Shown here: in pieces, positions 45,724 through 57,325 of the stretch
How the letters are laid out: each line of letters begins with the position of its first letter
Numbering within the stretch: position 1 is the first letter of the stretch
Assembly (NCBI RefSeq): GCF_030272615.1
Contig: NC_081407.1
Coordinates: forward strand, 138,760,897 to 138,824,896
Source of the DNA: Cryptomeria japonica
Lineage: Eukaryota; Streptophyta; Pinopsida; Cupressales; Cupressaceae
Direction of reading: 5' to 3'
Length of the DNA stretch: 64,000 nucleotides
The notes under the pieces: model-generated
The model's database searches: none
What the model was told of the DNA's origin: nothing
What the model saw: only the letters and a program-made list of their open reading frames with translations
Made by a program: the position numbers and the translations under genes

Positions 45724-47238
45724 TTCTCTCTTGCTCCATCAAGATACCTACAATAAAACCAAAGTGACAACTATCTCAAGAAAGGGCTCCTTTCATCCTC
45801 TAACACACCACCTATGGTGAAAAGGAACAATCCAGGGTGAAGATGCACCAATCCAAGAACACAAACATAAAATCCAATGTGATAATAAAATCTCCAAGTT
45901 GTTGTCATAAAGCAAAAACCCACATGATAAAAAATGACATCCACAATACATGTCAATGCATCCAACCATCCATACCTCCTAGGTATAAACAACATTAGTA
46001 AACTCATTCCAACATCATATCAACCCATGAACCACAATCAACCTCTCTATATCAAAACTTATCAATGAATTTCATACATGTCCATGAACTCCCACTACAT
46101 GGGTAATGCCAAATCTATAATGAAGCTCAAATTATATCAAGTCTACCAAGAAATGCTCATATCCAATTTTGACTGTTGTACAATTTAGCATATTGATCAA
46201 GTGTAGAAGTGACTTCTTCAACAATCGAAGGGGGTGAAAATGATGATCATATCAAATTTTTCATCCCTTCTTTCACCTTCTTGATTTATTGTAAAATATC
46301 CCTTGGATTATTGCATCAAAGGGATTTCAAGGTCATTTCAAAAGGTTTTGAAATTCTTGGTCTCAACAGGTTACAGAGTTATGTGTTACATAGTTTTATG
46401 GTGGATGTGTTTTCAGTGATAAATTTTTTTTATGTAACAAATTCAATGGTTTTGAGTTTTAAATGATAATGTTGTAATATTGTCTCCTAATTACATTTTC
46501 AATATTCAAGACTGTGATTTGTCATTGTTCTATGATTGTGTAATGTGTATGTGGGTTCCTTTCAAGGAACAAATTAAACTATGTATGCACATTGTTGTGA
46601 TATTGACAATATAGTGAGGATTAGTATGTAGAATCTTATAGTAACAAAAAGTGGACTCATTTGTGTAATGCATGAGTGATTGAATGTCTAAATAGTTAGT
46701 TTTTCTTCTATTATATGAATGTATATTTTTTTGTTTCATCTACTCCATAGCCCTAGGATTTAGGTACCAGTCTATTTATGTGTTCTTATCAAGTTTAGAA
46801 TCAATTCATAAATCAGAATCATTTTCAATTTTGTATTTAGGATTAGTTTTAAATTTAAGAATTGTTCTCAATCAAGTTTGAATGCATAATGAACCAAGAT
46901 TAGAGCCATTTCAAGGTTGAAGTGCTTTCCTTGGTATATTTTCATTGAGAACCATCTACTTTATGTGCAATTAATAAACTTGTATTGAATCTTTGGATAT
47001 TGCAAGGAGAAACCACCTTGGTTTTGCAAAGCCTAAAGTATAGATGATCCCAATCTATAATTGGACCTTGTCAAGTTGGCCACCTAAAACTTGTTGATAG
47101 AACTTGGCTAACTCTTAGATGTTTTAGGACCATCAGTTGGAAACACCAATACTTGTCAAAGGAGAGTCGGGAACAAAATGAGAAAATTTACATAATTTGG
47201 ATTGATGATATGCTTTTCTTGTAATAATAGTATGTAAA
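45724..47238. other. Unassigned stretch between LTRs
   Basis: No recognisable coding sequence. Short ORFs (45771-46007 minus, 46209-46466 plus) lack domains. It may be decayed internal sequence of the element whose LTR starts at 47253, since a primer-site relic lies at its right edge. Confidence 0.35.
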
Positions 47239-48746
47239 GCTTTGATGCCAATAGTTAATAAGATGAGAGAGGGGGGGTGAATCATACAAACTTAATCTTC
47301 AATATATTCAACAGATTCAACCTCGGTAGCTTATACTTCAGAATATATAGCCAAAACTGTAAAACATTCAAACTTATGAACAGATAACATCACAACACAT
47401 ATAACACCAGATTTAACGTGGAAACCCAAATAGGGAAAAACCACTGTGGGATGTTGGACCCACTAAGAAATATACCCTTCTAGAGTATGCTCGGTTAAAA
47501 ACAAATCATGTTAAAGATTACAAACACATTGCTAGATGTGACTCGGTTAAGGGATTTCCCTCAGATTTGTTAGAATCTTGCACTTTGTTAGAAGTGACCT
47601 TGTCAAAGGATTTCAAACACTCAACTAGAATGTTACCTTGCTAGAGGATTTATAAATAAGACTGTTAGGTCCACTCGGTTAAAAGATTTCCTGTCACTTA
47701 CAAAATAAATAACAGTAATAAAATATATCTGCAACTTCACATCTGAAACGCTAAAGCAGATTCTATTTGCTCAAAACAATCTTGTCATAAGACTTATCTT
47801 GTCCCTTGTTGGGCTTGCTGGGCTACTCAATCTGTTCTTCAATCAGATCTTCAAGCTTCTGTGCTCGGTAAACATTACTGTAGCATCATTGTGCATACAT
47901 TTTCCCGCATGCATTGTTCATCAACAATTCCTTATTTATAAACAATTTCTAACCGCTTAATCTCCTTGATCACATTTCCCATGATCAATCTTAGCCATTA
48001 GATCATCAAACTGGACTAGGTTCAATGTATCCTTCGATCTGAAAAATGTTTTACCTCGCCTTGGAACTTGCATTCCTTCCTTGGAACTTGTGCTAGGTTA
48101 TTGCGGTTCAATTTGTGCTGTAGATCTTCCTCTTGATTTTCCATTGCCGTAGATCCTTAACAAACTTCTTGCACGACATACCAATCATTTATTCATCTCC
48201 AGCTCATCAACATCCTTCATTAAATAATGATTTTTTTCATCCAATGTGATCTATTATAACTCAGTTGTTACTCGGTTAATACTGAAATTCACTCAGTAGA
48301 CATTTTGCCTTCTTTAACCGATATCGATAACCTTAGGGTTTGCCGACTAAGTACCTTAGGGTTTTCCGACTAGGTTCTTTGCTCGGTGACATAGTACAGT
48401 ATTAAACTTATAATCAACAACATATGTAGGATATAAAAACTCTCAAAACAACATGATCTCATCATTGTCTAACTCGGTAATAGTTGCCCATTGAATAACT
48501 TATTTCTCCCCTTCATTATCACATTCTTTCTGTGTCACTTACTGACCTCTTAATACTCATCAAAACATACTTCTCAAGATATGGCAACATCATACTGAAT
48601 CAGAAAATCAATTTCTTGACATCAATGACAAAATAATATTATTAAGACAATAATCATCCTTCTTCAGTTATATCAATAATCTCCAACAACCTTCTCAATA
48701 TCTTTATCGAAATGCCAACAATTTCCTTTCTATTGAAATGCCAACA
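47239..48746 (-). repeat. LTR with decayed primer site, minus orientation
   Basis: The LTR body is about 47253-48746 and is related to the solo LTR at 8904-10103 (shared TCTGCAACTTCACATCTGA block, reverse complement). On the inner side a decayed primer site reads TTGGCATCAAAGC on the minus strand (47251-47239). The upper end has two near copies of GAAATGCCAACA (ending 48721 and 48746). It abuts, without a clear duplication, a copia gag-protease fragment that starts at 48747. Confidence 0.55.
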
Positions 48747-49990
48747 TAGTAGACCCATTATGCATTTAATTAATTTTCACTGTATCTAGTGTGAAATCAA
48801 CTCACTTTCTAGATGCAATGTGAGTGATCTAATAAATAGATAGGAGATTAGTTGATAAAGATGGAACATAAAGGACATCCTCAAATATTCCTTGATGAAT
48901 ATCAACAGACCCTCTCCCATGCACTTCAATAAAAGTGCCATCACCCATTAGTATGGTAGGCATAAAAGATGACTCTAAAGAGGTAAAATAGTCTTTTGAA
49001 GAAGTCACGTGGTGTGAAGAACTTGAGTCGATTATCCAAGAATTTGGTTGTGAAGAAACAACAACTAGGGCCTTACCCTTTACTTTTCCCTTTCTCTTAT
49101 CCATATCCTTGAAAGATCCTTCTCATGAACTGTGTTTCATTGAATCAGACACCTCGATATTGTTCTTTTCAAAAATATGTGAAAGTTTATCAATTTGTTT
49201 ATTTAAACACTTATGTTCATCATGTCTAGGTCACTTATAGTAAGAACACTTGACATTCTCCTTCGTAGGTTGTTCACCTTTTGATGAAAAGGTTTGGTTA
49301 TCTGCTTTTGAAGTAGCAGACTTCTTATCTTTCTTCTTCGCTCCTTGGTTCTTTTGTTTCTTATGTTTCTTACTAGACTCTTTTTGTTCTTTTGAGCCTT
49401 GACTTACAACTAAGGAATGTGTGTTAGAGGGTTTGATTGTACCCATTTGAAACAATTTATCCTACTCTGTAGTGAGTTTTGCAACAAACTCATTTAGAAG
49501 GCATTTTGAATATGGAACCTAGGGCATATTTTGTAGCATAGAATGTAGAAACAAACATTAAATACTTAGGAACAAGCTTAGAAAGAATGCTCGAGATCAA
49601 TTTCTTATCATCCTTCTTAATTCCACACTATTCCAGATCTAGTCTTACAGATTTGAGTTTTGTAAAGAAGTCTTGTATAGTGTCAAAATCGGTTGGACTC
49701 AACCTTATGATTTTATTATCCAACTAATGACCTTTTAACTCATCCTACTTACCAAAGATGTTTTCCAAAGTGGTCCAAACTTCATTTGGTTTAGTGGCAG
49801 ATCCAATGTGAAAAAGAAGGTCATGAAAGACTAACATGCACAAAGTACCAAAGGCTTCATTGCATTTGTTAACCATTTTATATTTTCTACATCATCTTGA
49901 GGTTCAGCTTGAAGTACCATTGTAACACAATGATATCTATGCCTATTCAGATATATTATCATCTTAGATTTTCATTCAAAATAGTTATAT
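48747..49990 (-). pseudogene. Copia gag-protease fragment
   Basis: Minus-strand blocks include a Lys-rich linker (49455-49231), a zinc knuckle with Tyr for its second Cys (CSYYK then RHDEHKC), and the protease WIIDSSSSHHVTS (near 49045) followed by LMGDGTFIEVHGRGSVDI and EDVLYVPSLSTNLLSIY (to about 48829). The DSG triad glycine is Ser. Integrase and downstream parts are absent because the LTR at 47253-48746 takes their place. It belongs with the LTR and primer site near 50983. Confidence 0.7.
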
Positions 49991-51540
49991 GATGTTAAAA
50001 CATAGGAACTATATATGCATCCATTATAGCAGAAAAGAAGATTGCAAAGAATGAAGAAAAGTGCAAGAAAGAAGATACATGAGACACCCCCCCTTTCCAC
50101 TAGCCTAAAATAATCACCCCCCAAATATTACAAGGTTGGCACTTTATAATTAGTGTGTTCACAAAGCCTTTTATCAAATTACAATTTTTTTTAGGCCACT
50201 AATGGCCAAAATTAAAGATTTGATATAAATAAATTTGGTATAAAATCTGAAAAAAATAAGACTTGTTGTTGTGTAATACTCTTCAATTCTTTTCCACCTA
50301 TTCATTTTTGAAAAATAGAGTTTTGAGACAAAATATATGGTCTATTGAAGAGAAAAAGTGCAACAAATTCAACTTGCAATATCTAATAGAATTTTATTTT
50401 TTTTAATGAAACCTATGTGGATGGAAAGTACTCGTTTCTAGCTTTCTGTCAAGTACACCTGAGGAAAAAGTTATGCAATTTTAAAAAAATTGCTAAATCT
50501 GCCAGCCAAAAATGGCTCACGCCTTATTCAATTTCTACAAAAATTATTGACTTTATGCAAAAAGTAAGAGATATCCAGATGGTTTTTTGATGCTAGGAAC
50601 TAGACCTAGAAATCGTTTTTCTTGCAAAGGTGTAGAAGCTGGATTTCTAAAGCCAAAATGAAAATAGCTCTAGTAAAAGTTTTGATTTTTTTTACTTTGA
50701 TTTTTACTATATCCTCAAAACTCTGATTTTGGTGAATTAAAAGTAACTTTTAACATTTTGAAGCCTTTTGGACACTGTGTAAATGCTGGAAAAAACCTCC
50801 TATATTACCAAAAAACTGCAATCACCTAGATCTCACAGGAACACACACACATATAAACCAGATTAATGAGAAGCTTGTTTTTCGTTAAACTATTCTAATT
50901 AATTTAAGAAAAATAATAGCTATCTAATTGTCTCAAATCTCTCTAAAAAATTAGAAAAACGATGAGTTGTACCATACAACATGACTTTGATACTATGTTA
51001 GATTTTGCAAGAAGTGAGAACTGAGCTAGGATCTTATGTCAATTGTAGATCACATGTGACTCCAAGCAAGAGATGATCAAAGATCAAAATAGTTTAATGA
51101 AGATAAATCTAAAATAAGAGAATAATAGAGACAAAGAAAGATAATTTTTAGAAGACTCTCAATACTCTCACCGAGCTATCATTGAACAAGTGAAGGTGAG
51201 AGTAGAGTGTTAATTATATAAAAAAGTAATAGCATATACATCTAAGCGGTGAATGAACTCCTACCCCCATAAAAAGTGGAATGTTTTACCTACTTGGTAA
51301 ATGTTGAAACATGTGGCATACCTACTTACATGAAGACAAGAAAGGAGCTGTGAAAGGTGGCACATAAAGCTAAAAGAAGGTGAGAAATACAACTTCTCTA
51401 TAACCCACTTAGGAAATGACAAAATAGTGGTTATGAGAGGTGGCACAAAGAGTCAAAACAGGGTGTGTAACTCGACTACCCATGTGAGAGAGAGAGTTGC
51501 ACATGTAGATGAAGTATTCAACCACACATCCTCATATTAA
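49991..51540 (-). mobile_element. Leader, primer site and LTR of the copia gag-protease fragment
   Basis: Going up the plus strand, a non-coding leader of about 0.9 kb ends at a decayed primer site (TAGTATCAAAGTC on the minus strand, about 50995-50982). The LTR then begins TGTTAGATTTTGCAAG at 50996, related to the LTR end of element 2 (AAAATCTCACA). The outer LTR end is somewhere near 51540 and could not be fixed. An ORF at 51261-51446 in the LTR is not a gene. Confidence 0.5.
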
Positions 51541-51674
51541 CCATTCCCAATAACCTAAGCAAGCTTAAATAATATGTGTAAGAAAAATAAATACCCCCTA
51601 GCATAAGGAAAATAAAAAACCTAAACTAATAGTTGGAACCTTGTAGAGTTAGGAAACTTATACAACAAGCATTA

Positions 51675-52746
51675 TGTTGGTATTTTGGTATGGTTTTGTC
51701 ATTGATGTCAACACCTACTAAACACTTATCAACTCTAGCACTTTGGAGAATCAGCAACATTCAGCAGCAAGCAAGTGACTTATGCACAGTCACCGGTATC
51801 TGGTACACCGGGAGGATATAATGATCACCGGCACTTGGAAGGGCATGGAAAACACTTGGTTATGTTGAAGACACCATGTGGACACCTTGTCTTGGAGTTT
51901 TGTTAGTTGGCATATTCGTATTTACATATTTGTTGTTACCGGCAAATAGGTCCAGGTTACACCGGCAGGTTTATCTTTTCCAGATCAGCATGGCATGCTA
52001 TGGAGATGACTAATTGTTGTTGTAAATGCATTAAGCCGACATGGTGAATCGGTTATTGCATCAGGTATTAATTTATTTGTAAAATGATTTTATTGTATTA
52101 TCCTTTAGAGCCGACCTACTAAAATTGGTCTTAGGGTATAGTATAAATGTAAGATCTTATTTGTAAGATCGAGTGTGGAATACGAAAAAGGATTGTGTGA
52201 AGGTATATGCAGGAATAAGCAGAGCTATACACGCATACAACATTTGAAGTTGAAGGAGGGTTTTTGTAAAGACAATCAGAACTACACCGATACTGAATCC
52301 AGCATATGAAGATGCTATTTTGAGCTGTACATTCTTATTGGATTTAACCATCCAATTGTAGTCAGTGTGACTCCCATTTTGTGTTTGAGAAGTGAGCTCT
52401 AGGCGCTTGGCCTTTCTACATGTGTAGACCCCATTTGTATACATTTACTATTTGCAGTAGTATCATTTGATTGTGGGTAAGGTTTGCCACCATGGTTTTT
52501 CCCCTTACAGGGTTTCCACATACAAATATTGGTGTTATGTGTTGTGGATGATTATCTTTTTGTTTCATGCATTAATCCTAACTGATATTGCAATTAACTG
52601 CTAAAACTGTCTACTGGCATATTAGACTGGTTTACCGGTATTAAGCTTTAAGTTGGTTTAATTGTTTTTGGTTTGAATTTGTTAAACAATTGATTCACCC
52701 CCCCCTCCCTCACCCCCACCCTCTCGGTTGTCTCCGGGACCTAACA
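51675..52746 (+). repeat. Element 3 5' LTR
   Basis: 1,072 bases, starting TGTTGGTATTTTGG and ending GGGACCTAACA. A TATA-type box (TATAAAT, 52142-52148) precedes the R region. A C-rich tract near the 3' end (52697-52725) differs in length and composition from the other LTR. Confidence 0.9.
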
Positions 52747-52748
52747 AT

Positions 52749-52760
52749 TGGTATCAGAGC
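52749..52760 (+). promoter_or_regulatory. Element 3 primer-binding site
   Basis: TGGTATCAGAGC, two bases after the LTR end, complementary to initiator methionine tRNA and the same as in elements 1 and 2. Confidence 0.9.
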
Positions 52761-52803
52761 CTAGTCCTCTTTTTGCAGAAGTTTAACAGCTTGAGGAGAT
52801 CCA

Positions 52804-53817
52804 ATGTCTACTAACTATTTCAGGAAGAATAGTCCTAAGCTTCATGGAACCAACTATGGCATATGGAAGATCAGAATGGAAACACATTTGAATTGCATTG
52901 GAAATGACATTTTGGATGTTACAAAGAATGGTTATACTGCTCCCACTTCTAGTCAGCCTAATCCACCTAACTTGACTAAAGATGAAGAAAATGATTGCAA
53001 AGCAAGAGAAACACTTTTGAGCGCATTATCAGATCAACAAATCATGGGATTATCAAATAGGTCTACTGCTAAAGCTATTTGGGATCATTTGGAAACACTG
53101 AATGAAGGAGATTCCATAGTAAAAATTGCAACACTTGAAAGCTTCTAGGTCAGGTATGAACATCTGAAAATGGAAGAAGATGAAAGGATTTCTGCCTTTA
53201 TGGAAAGAGTAAATGAGATTGTTTTGGGTAGTAAATGTTGTGGAGGAACCTTAAGTGAGGATGAAATTGTTTCAAAAGTTTTAAGAGGATTGCCACCGGC
53301 ATATAAAATGAAAGTCACTGTTATAAATGAGTTAAAAACAATGCCTAATACATCAGTAACTAGGGATACATTGATTGGAAAACTTTCAGCTTTTGAAATT
53401 GAAGAATTTGGTCCTATTGTTACTATAAAGACAGATTTAGCCTTTAAAACATCTGCATCATCTGCACCATCATTTAACAAATCAGATTGGAAAGCCTTTT
53501 ATGCAAGAGAACTTGAAGAAAGCAAGAAAGAAAATGAACTTGAAGCACTATTTGCAAAGAAAATGCCTAAAGGTTTAGTTGGAAGTAAGTATGAAGGTAA
53601 AGCACCCTTTAAATGTTTTAACTGCAATAAGATTGGTCATATGGCTTCAAGATGTCCTGATAGACATGCTAGACTAAGAGAAGAAGCTAGAAGAACATAC
53701 AAGCCTAACCCTAAATATCAAAGATACAGATTTAAGAAGAATAAAGACAAATCTTGTTACATTGCCGATGAAGGAGTGACTGATGATTCTGATGAGGATT
53801 CGACAGACAATGGATGA
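52804..53817 (+). pseudogene. Element 3 gag
   Basis: ATG at 52804 lies 43 bases after the primer site. It begins MSTNYFRKNSPKLHGTNYGI, the N-terminus of copia UBN2-type gag. A TAG at 53146 interrupts it, after which the same protein continues (HLKMEEDERISAFMERVNEI). The zinc knuckle CFNCNKIGHMASRC (53614-53655) keeps all ligands. The frame ends with an acidic tail at a TGA at 53815-53817, beyond which homology continues. Gag packages the RNA; here it is truncated by the first stop. Confidence 0.85.
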
Positions 53818-54104
53818 GTTTTTATTGCTATAACAGAAGATCAACCGACACCTATTGCTCAACCGGTAAAGCAGGCCTTGGCAGCTAAAATTGAAGTAAA
53901 AGATGAGTGGATCATTGACTCAAGATGCTCACATCATATGACAGGAGATAAAGGTAAATTCTTGAACTTTCAAGAATATAATGGAGGCTTAGTGAGATTT
54001 GGAGATGATAAAGCTTGTTTGATCAAAGGTAAGGGTACAATATCTCTTGATGGTAAGCATAACACTGACAATGTTTACTATGTTGAAGGTTTAAGCATAA
54101 TCTT
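53818..54104 (+). pseudogene. Element 3 protease
   Basis: The region encodes EWIIDSRCSHHMTGDKGKF (about 53905-53955), the copia aspartic protease start, with Arg in place of the triad Gly. A single-base deletion near 54091 moves the downstream part (LLSVGQL) into another frame, where the integrase continues. Confidence 0.75.
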
Positions 54105-55481
54105 TTGAGTGTTGGTCAATTAGTTGAGAAAGGATTTCAGTTACAATTCAAAAATGGTAAATGCAAAATCATGAATAGAACTGGTTTAGAAATTGCAACC
54201 GGTAATCAGACTAGAGGTAATATCTTTCATTTGAATAACAGTGAAAAGACATGCTTGATTGCACATATTGATGAAAGTTGGCTATGGCATAAGAAACTCT
54301 GTCATGTAAACTTTGATTGCATAGTAAAAATCAGTACTACTAAGGCAGTTAGAGATTTACCTAAAATTGTCAAACTTCACAATACAGTATGTAAAGAATG
54401 TCAATTTGGAAAACAAGTTAGAGCTAGTTTCAAAAGTATTCCAGAAAAATCCAATAATGCTTTTGATTTAATTCACACTGATTTATGTGGTCCAGCTAGA
54501 ACAAAAAGCTTACAAGGTGATAGATATTTCATGTTAATCATTAATGACTATTCTAGAATGTGTTGGGTTACTTTTCTCAGAAAAAATTCAGAAGCACTTG
54601 GAAAGTTCAAGCTGTTCAAAGCAATTGTAGAAAATGAAACCGGTAAGAAAATCAAATGTTTAAGATCAGATCAAGGAGGAGAATTTACATCTAAAGAATT
54701 TAATACATTATGTGAAGTGAATGGAATTAGAAGACAACTATCAGCACCTCGGACACCACAACAGAATGGAGTTGTTGAAAGGAAAAACATAACTATCCTG
54801 GATGCAGCTAGAAGTATGTTATCAGAAGAAAATCTACCACATGCATATTGGAGAGAGGTAGTAAGTACAACGGTCTATACATTCAACAAAGTTCACATCA
54901 AAGGTGAAACCGGTAAGACCCCTCATGAACTATGGTTTGGTATTACTCCTACTCTTAAATATTTCAGAATATTTGGAAGCAAATGTTATATCAGAAGAGA
55001 TGAGTATATTGGCAAATTTGATCCTAGAAGTGATGAAGGATTTTTTCTTGGCTATTCATCTAAGAGCAAGGCATATAGATGTTTTAACAAAAGATTGCAG
55101 AAAATTGTTGAGAGTACAAATGTAAAGATTGATGAACAATTCAAAGGAACTTCAAAGTATATAGACTCTAAACTGGCAACAAAAGTCTTGACAAATAAAC
55201 CTACACTGAATCCACCGGTACAGAATGAAGATCCAGTTACACCGGTATCATCTGAAAATTCCACAGTAACTGAGGAACAACAACAAACAAAGACACCCTG
55301 GTATGTAAGACTGAATCATTCTAAAGATCAGATAATTGGAAACAAGTACAAAGGAGTTATGACAAGAGGAAGATTGGCAAATGAAGAGGCATGTCTTATC
55401 TCTCAAATTGAACCATCATCTGTTAATGAGGCATGTGAAGATAAATATTGGACTAAAGCTATGGAAGAAGAATTAGAATAA
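54105..55481 (+). pseudogene. Element 3 integrase and hinge
   Basis: 458 open codons. The HHCC zinc region (WLWHKKLCHVNFD, then CKECQFGKQV) is at about 54281-54415. The DDE core has D in LIHTDLCGP (about 54478), D in LRSDQGGEF (about 54668) and E in NGVVERKN (about 54779), all retained. The C-terminal GKTPHELWFG box is at about 54913. The integrase inserts the DNA copy and makes the 5-base duplication. The ORF ends at a TAA in the hinge before the reverse transcriptase. Confidence 0.9.
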
Positions 55482-56945
55482 ATTGAGAAGAATAACACTT
55501 AGACATTAGTTCCTCGGCCTAAAGATAAAAATGTAATTGGAACCAAATGGGTATTTAGAAACAAACTTAATGAAGATGGTAAGGTTATCAGAAATAAAGC
55601 AAGACTAGTGTGTAAGGGATATTCTCAGAAAGAATGAATTGATTACAATGAAACTTTTGCACCGGTAGCTAGAATTGAGGTAGTCAGATTATTTTTGGCT
55701 TTTGCAGCACATAAGAACTACAAAGTATATCAAATGGATATTAAATGTACATTTTTGAATGGAGATCTTGAAGAAGAAGTTTACATTGAACAACTTGATA
55801 GATTTTCTTGGACAGATAACAAAGATATGGTTTGCAGGTTAAGAAAAGCTTTGTATGGATTAAAGCAAGCTCCAAGAGCTTGGTATGCAAGATTGGATAA
55901 GTATCTTTTGAAAATTGGTTTTTCTAAAGGTAATGCTGACAACAACTTATACTATAACGTGACTAATGATAACATCTTGGTTATAGAAGTTTTTGTTGAT
56001 GATATAATCTTTGGAGGAGAAAATGGATTGTGTAAAGGCTTTTCTATTAAAATGCAGCAAGAATTTGAAATGTCTATGATTGGAGAAATAAAATTCTTTT
56101 TAGGATTGTAGATTTCACAGACTGACAAAGGTATATTCTTGAGTCAATCCAAGTACTTAAAAGAGTTACTAAAGAAATTTGGGATGGAGAACTCTAAACC
56201 AGTAAGCACACCTATGACAACAAATGACAAACTATCACTAAGGGATGAATCTACACCTATTAATCCAACTAGATACAAATCTATGATAGGAGGTTTACTG
56301 TATTTGACACAAACCATACCTGATATTATGAATGCAGTATGTATTGTTTCAAGATTTCAGAGTAATCTTAGAGAAAATCATGAATCAGTAGTAAAAAGGA
56401 TTTTCTGGTACTTACAAGGCACTATAAATCTTGGATTATGGTATCCCAGAGATGAAAACTTTGAATTATGTGCATACATAGATGCAAATTGGGCAAGAGA
56501 TATGGATGATAGAAAAAGCACCACCGGCGGTGCATTCTTTCTTGGAAGCAGACTAGTTTCTTGGTTAAGTAAGAAACAAAGTTGCACATCTTTATCAACA
56601 TCAGAATCAGAATATGTTGCAGCGACAACTAACTGTACACAGGTATTATGGCTTAAGCAAATGTTGAAAGACATAAAGGTAAAATGCAAGGAACCTATTA
56701 CTATCTATTGTGATAACACTACAGCAATTGATATATCTAAGAATCCAACATTACATTCTAAAACCAAACATGTTTCTATCAAACTGAATTTTCTAAGGGA
56801 AAATGTTGAAGCAAAAGAGATAAAACTGGTTTATGTGAATACTAAAGAGCAGATTGCAGATATCCTCACTAAACCTCTGCCTAAGGAGACTTTTGAATAT
56901 CTCAGAGACCAGCTTGGGGTCATACCCCCACCGGTAGAGACTTAG
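55482..56945 (+). pseudogene. Element 3 reverse transcriptase and RNase H
   Basis: WVFRNKLNEDGKV opens the domain at about 55550, after an in-frame TAG. A TGA near 55638 follows, then QMDIKCTFLNGDLEEEVYIE (about 55732) and LYGLKQAPRAWYARLDKYL (about 55852). The catalytic FVDDI replaces the common YVDDI (near 55993). A TAG at 56109 splits the RT from the connection. RNase H includes GLLYLTQTIPDIM, the CAYIDANWARD acidic block (about 56470), TSLSTSESEYVAA and DNTTAIDISKNP. It ends with ADILTKPLPKETF at 56945. At least three stops inactivate it. Confidence 0.9.
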
Positions 56946-56999
56946 GAAGTTGATGTTTGTCATCAACCGACAAAATTAATAGAGAAATCTTTTACTCCG

Positions 57000-57325
57000 G
57001 CTTTGATAAGGAAGCTACTTCTCAGGGGGAGTAGTTGGTATACTAAATTGATTGGTATTTTGTATATGAACTTGGCTTGGTAATAACTTTGACATTTGAT
57101 GTCAAAGGGGGAGAGATTGGTATGAAAAAACACAAGGAAACACATGTTGCTCCCAGGGGGAGAGATTGTTATTTGGGAGAGATTATTACTCTCTGTATCT
57201 GTATTTTGATTTCTGGTTATGATCTCTTTTTTGGGAGATTGTTGGTTTTTGGTATTTGGCATTTCTGTTTTGGCACTTTGATGGTTTTTCCATCTTGTGT
57301 TGCCATCAATGCCAAAGGGGGAGAT
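57000..57325 (+). promoter_or_regulatory. Serial polypurine-like tracts before the element 3 3' LTR
   Basis: Four purine tracts followed by TTGG or TTGT lie in 300 bases: about 57023 (CAGGGGGAGTAG), 57104 (AAAGGGGGAGAG), 57154 (CAGGGGGAGAG) and the functional one at 57314-57325 (AAAGGGGGAGAT) abutting TGTTGG. Only the last adjoins the LTR. Confidence 0.6.
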
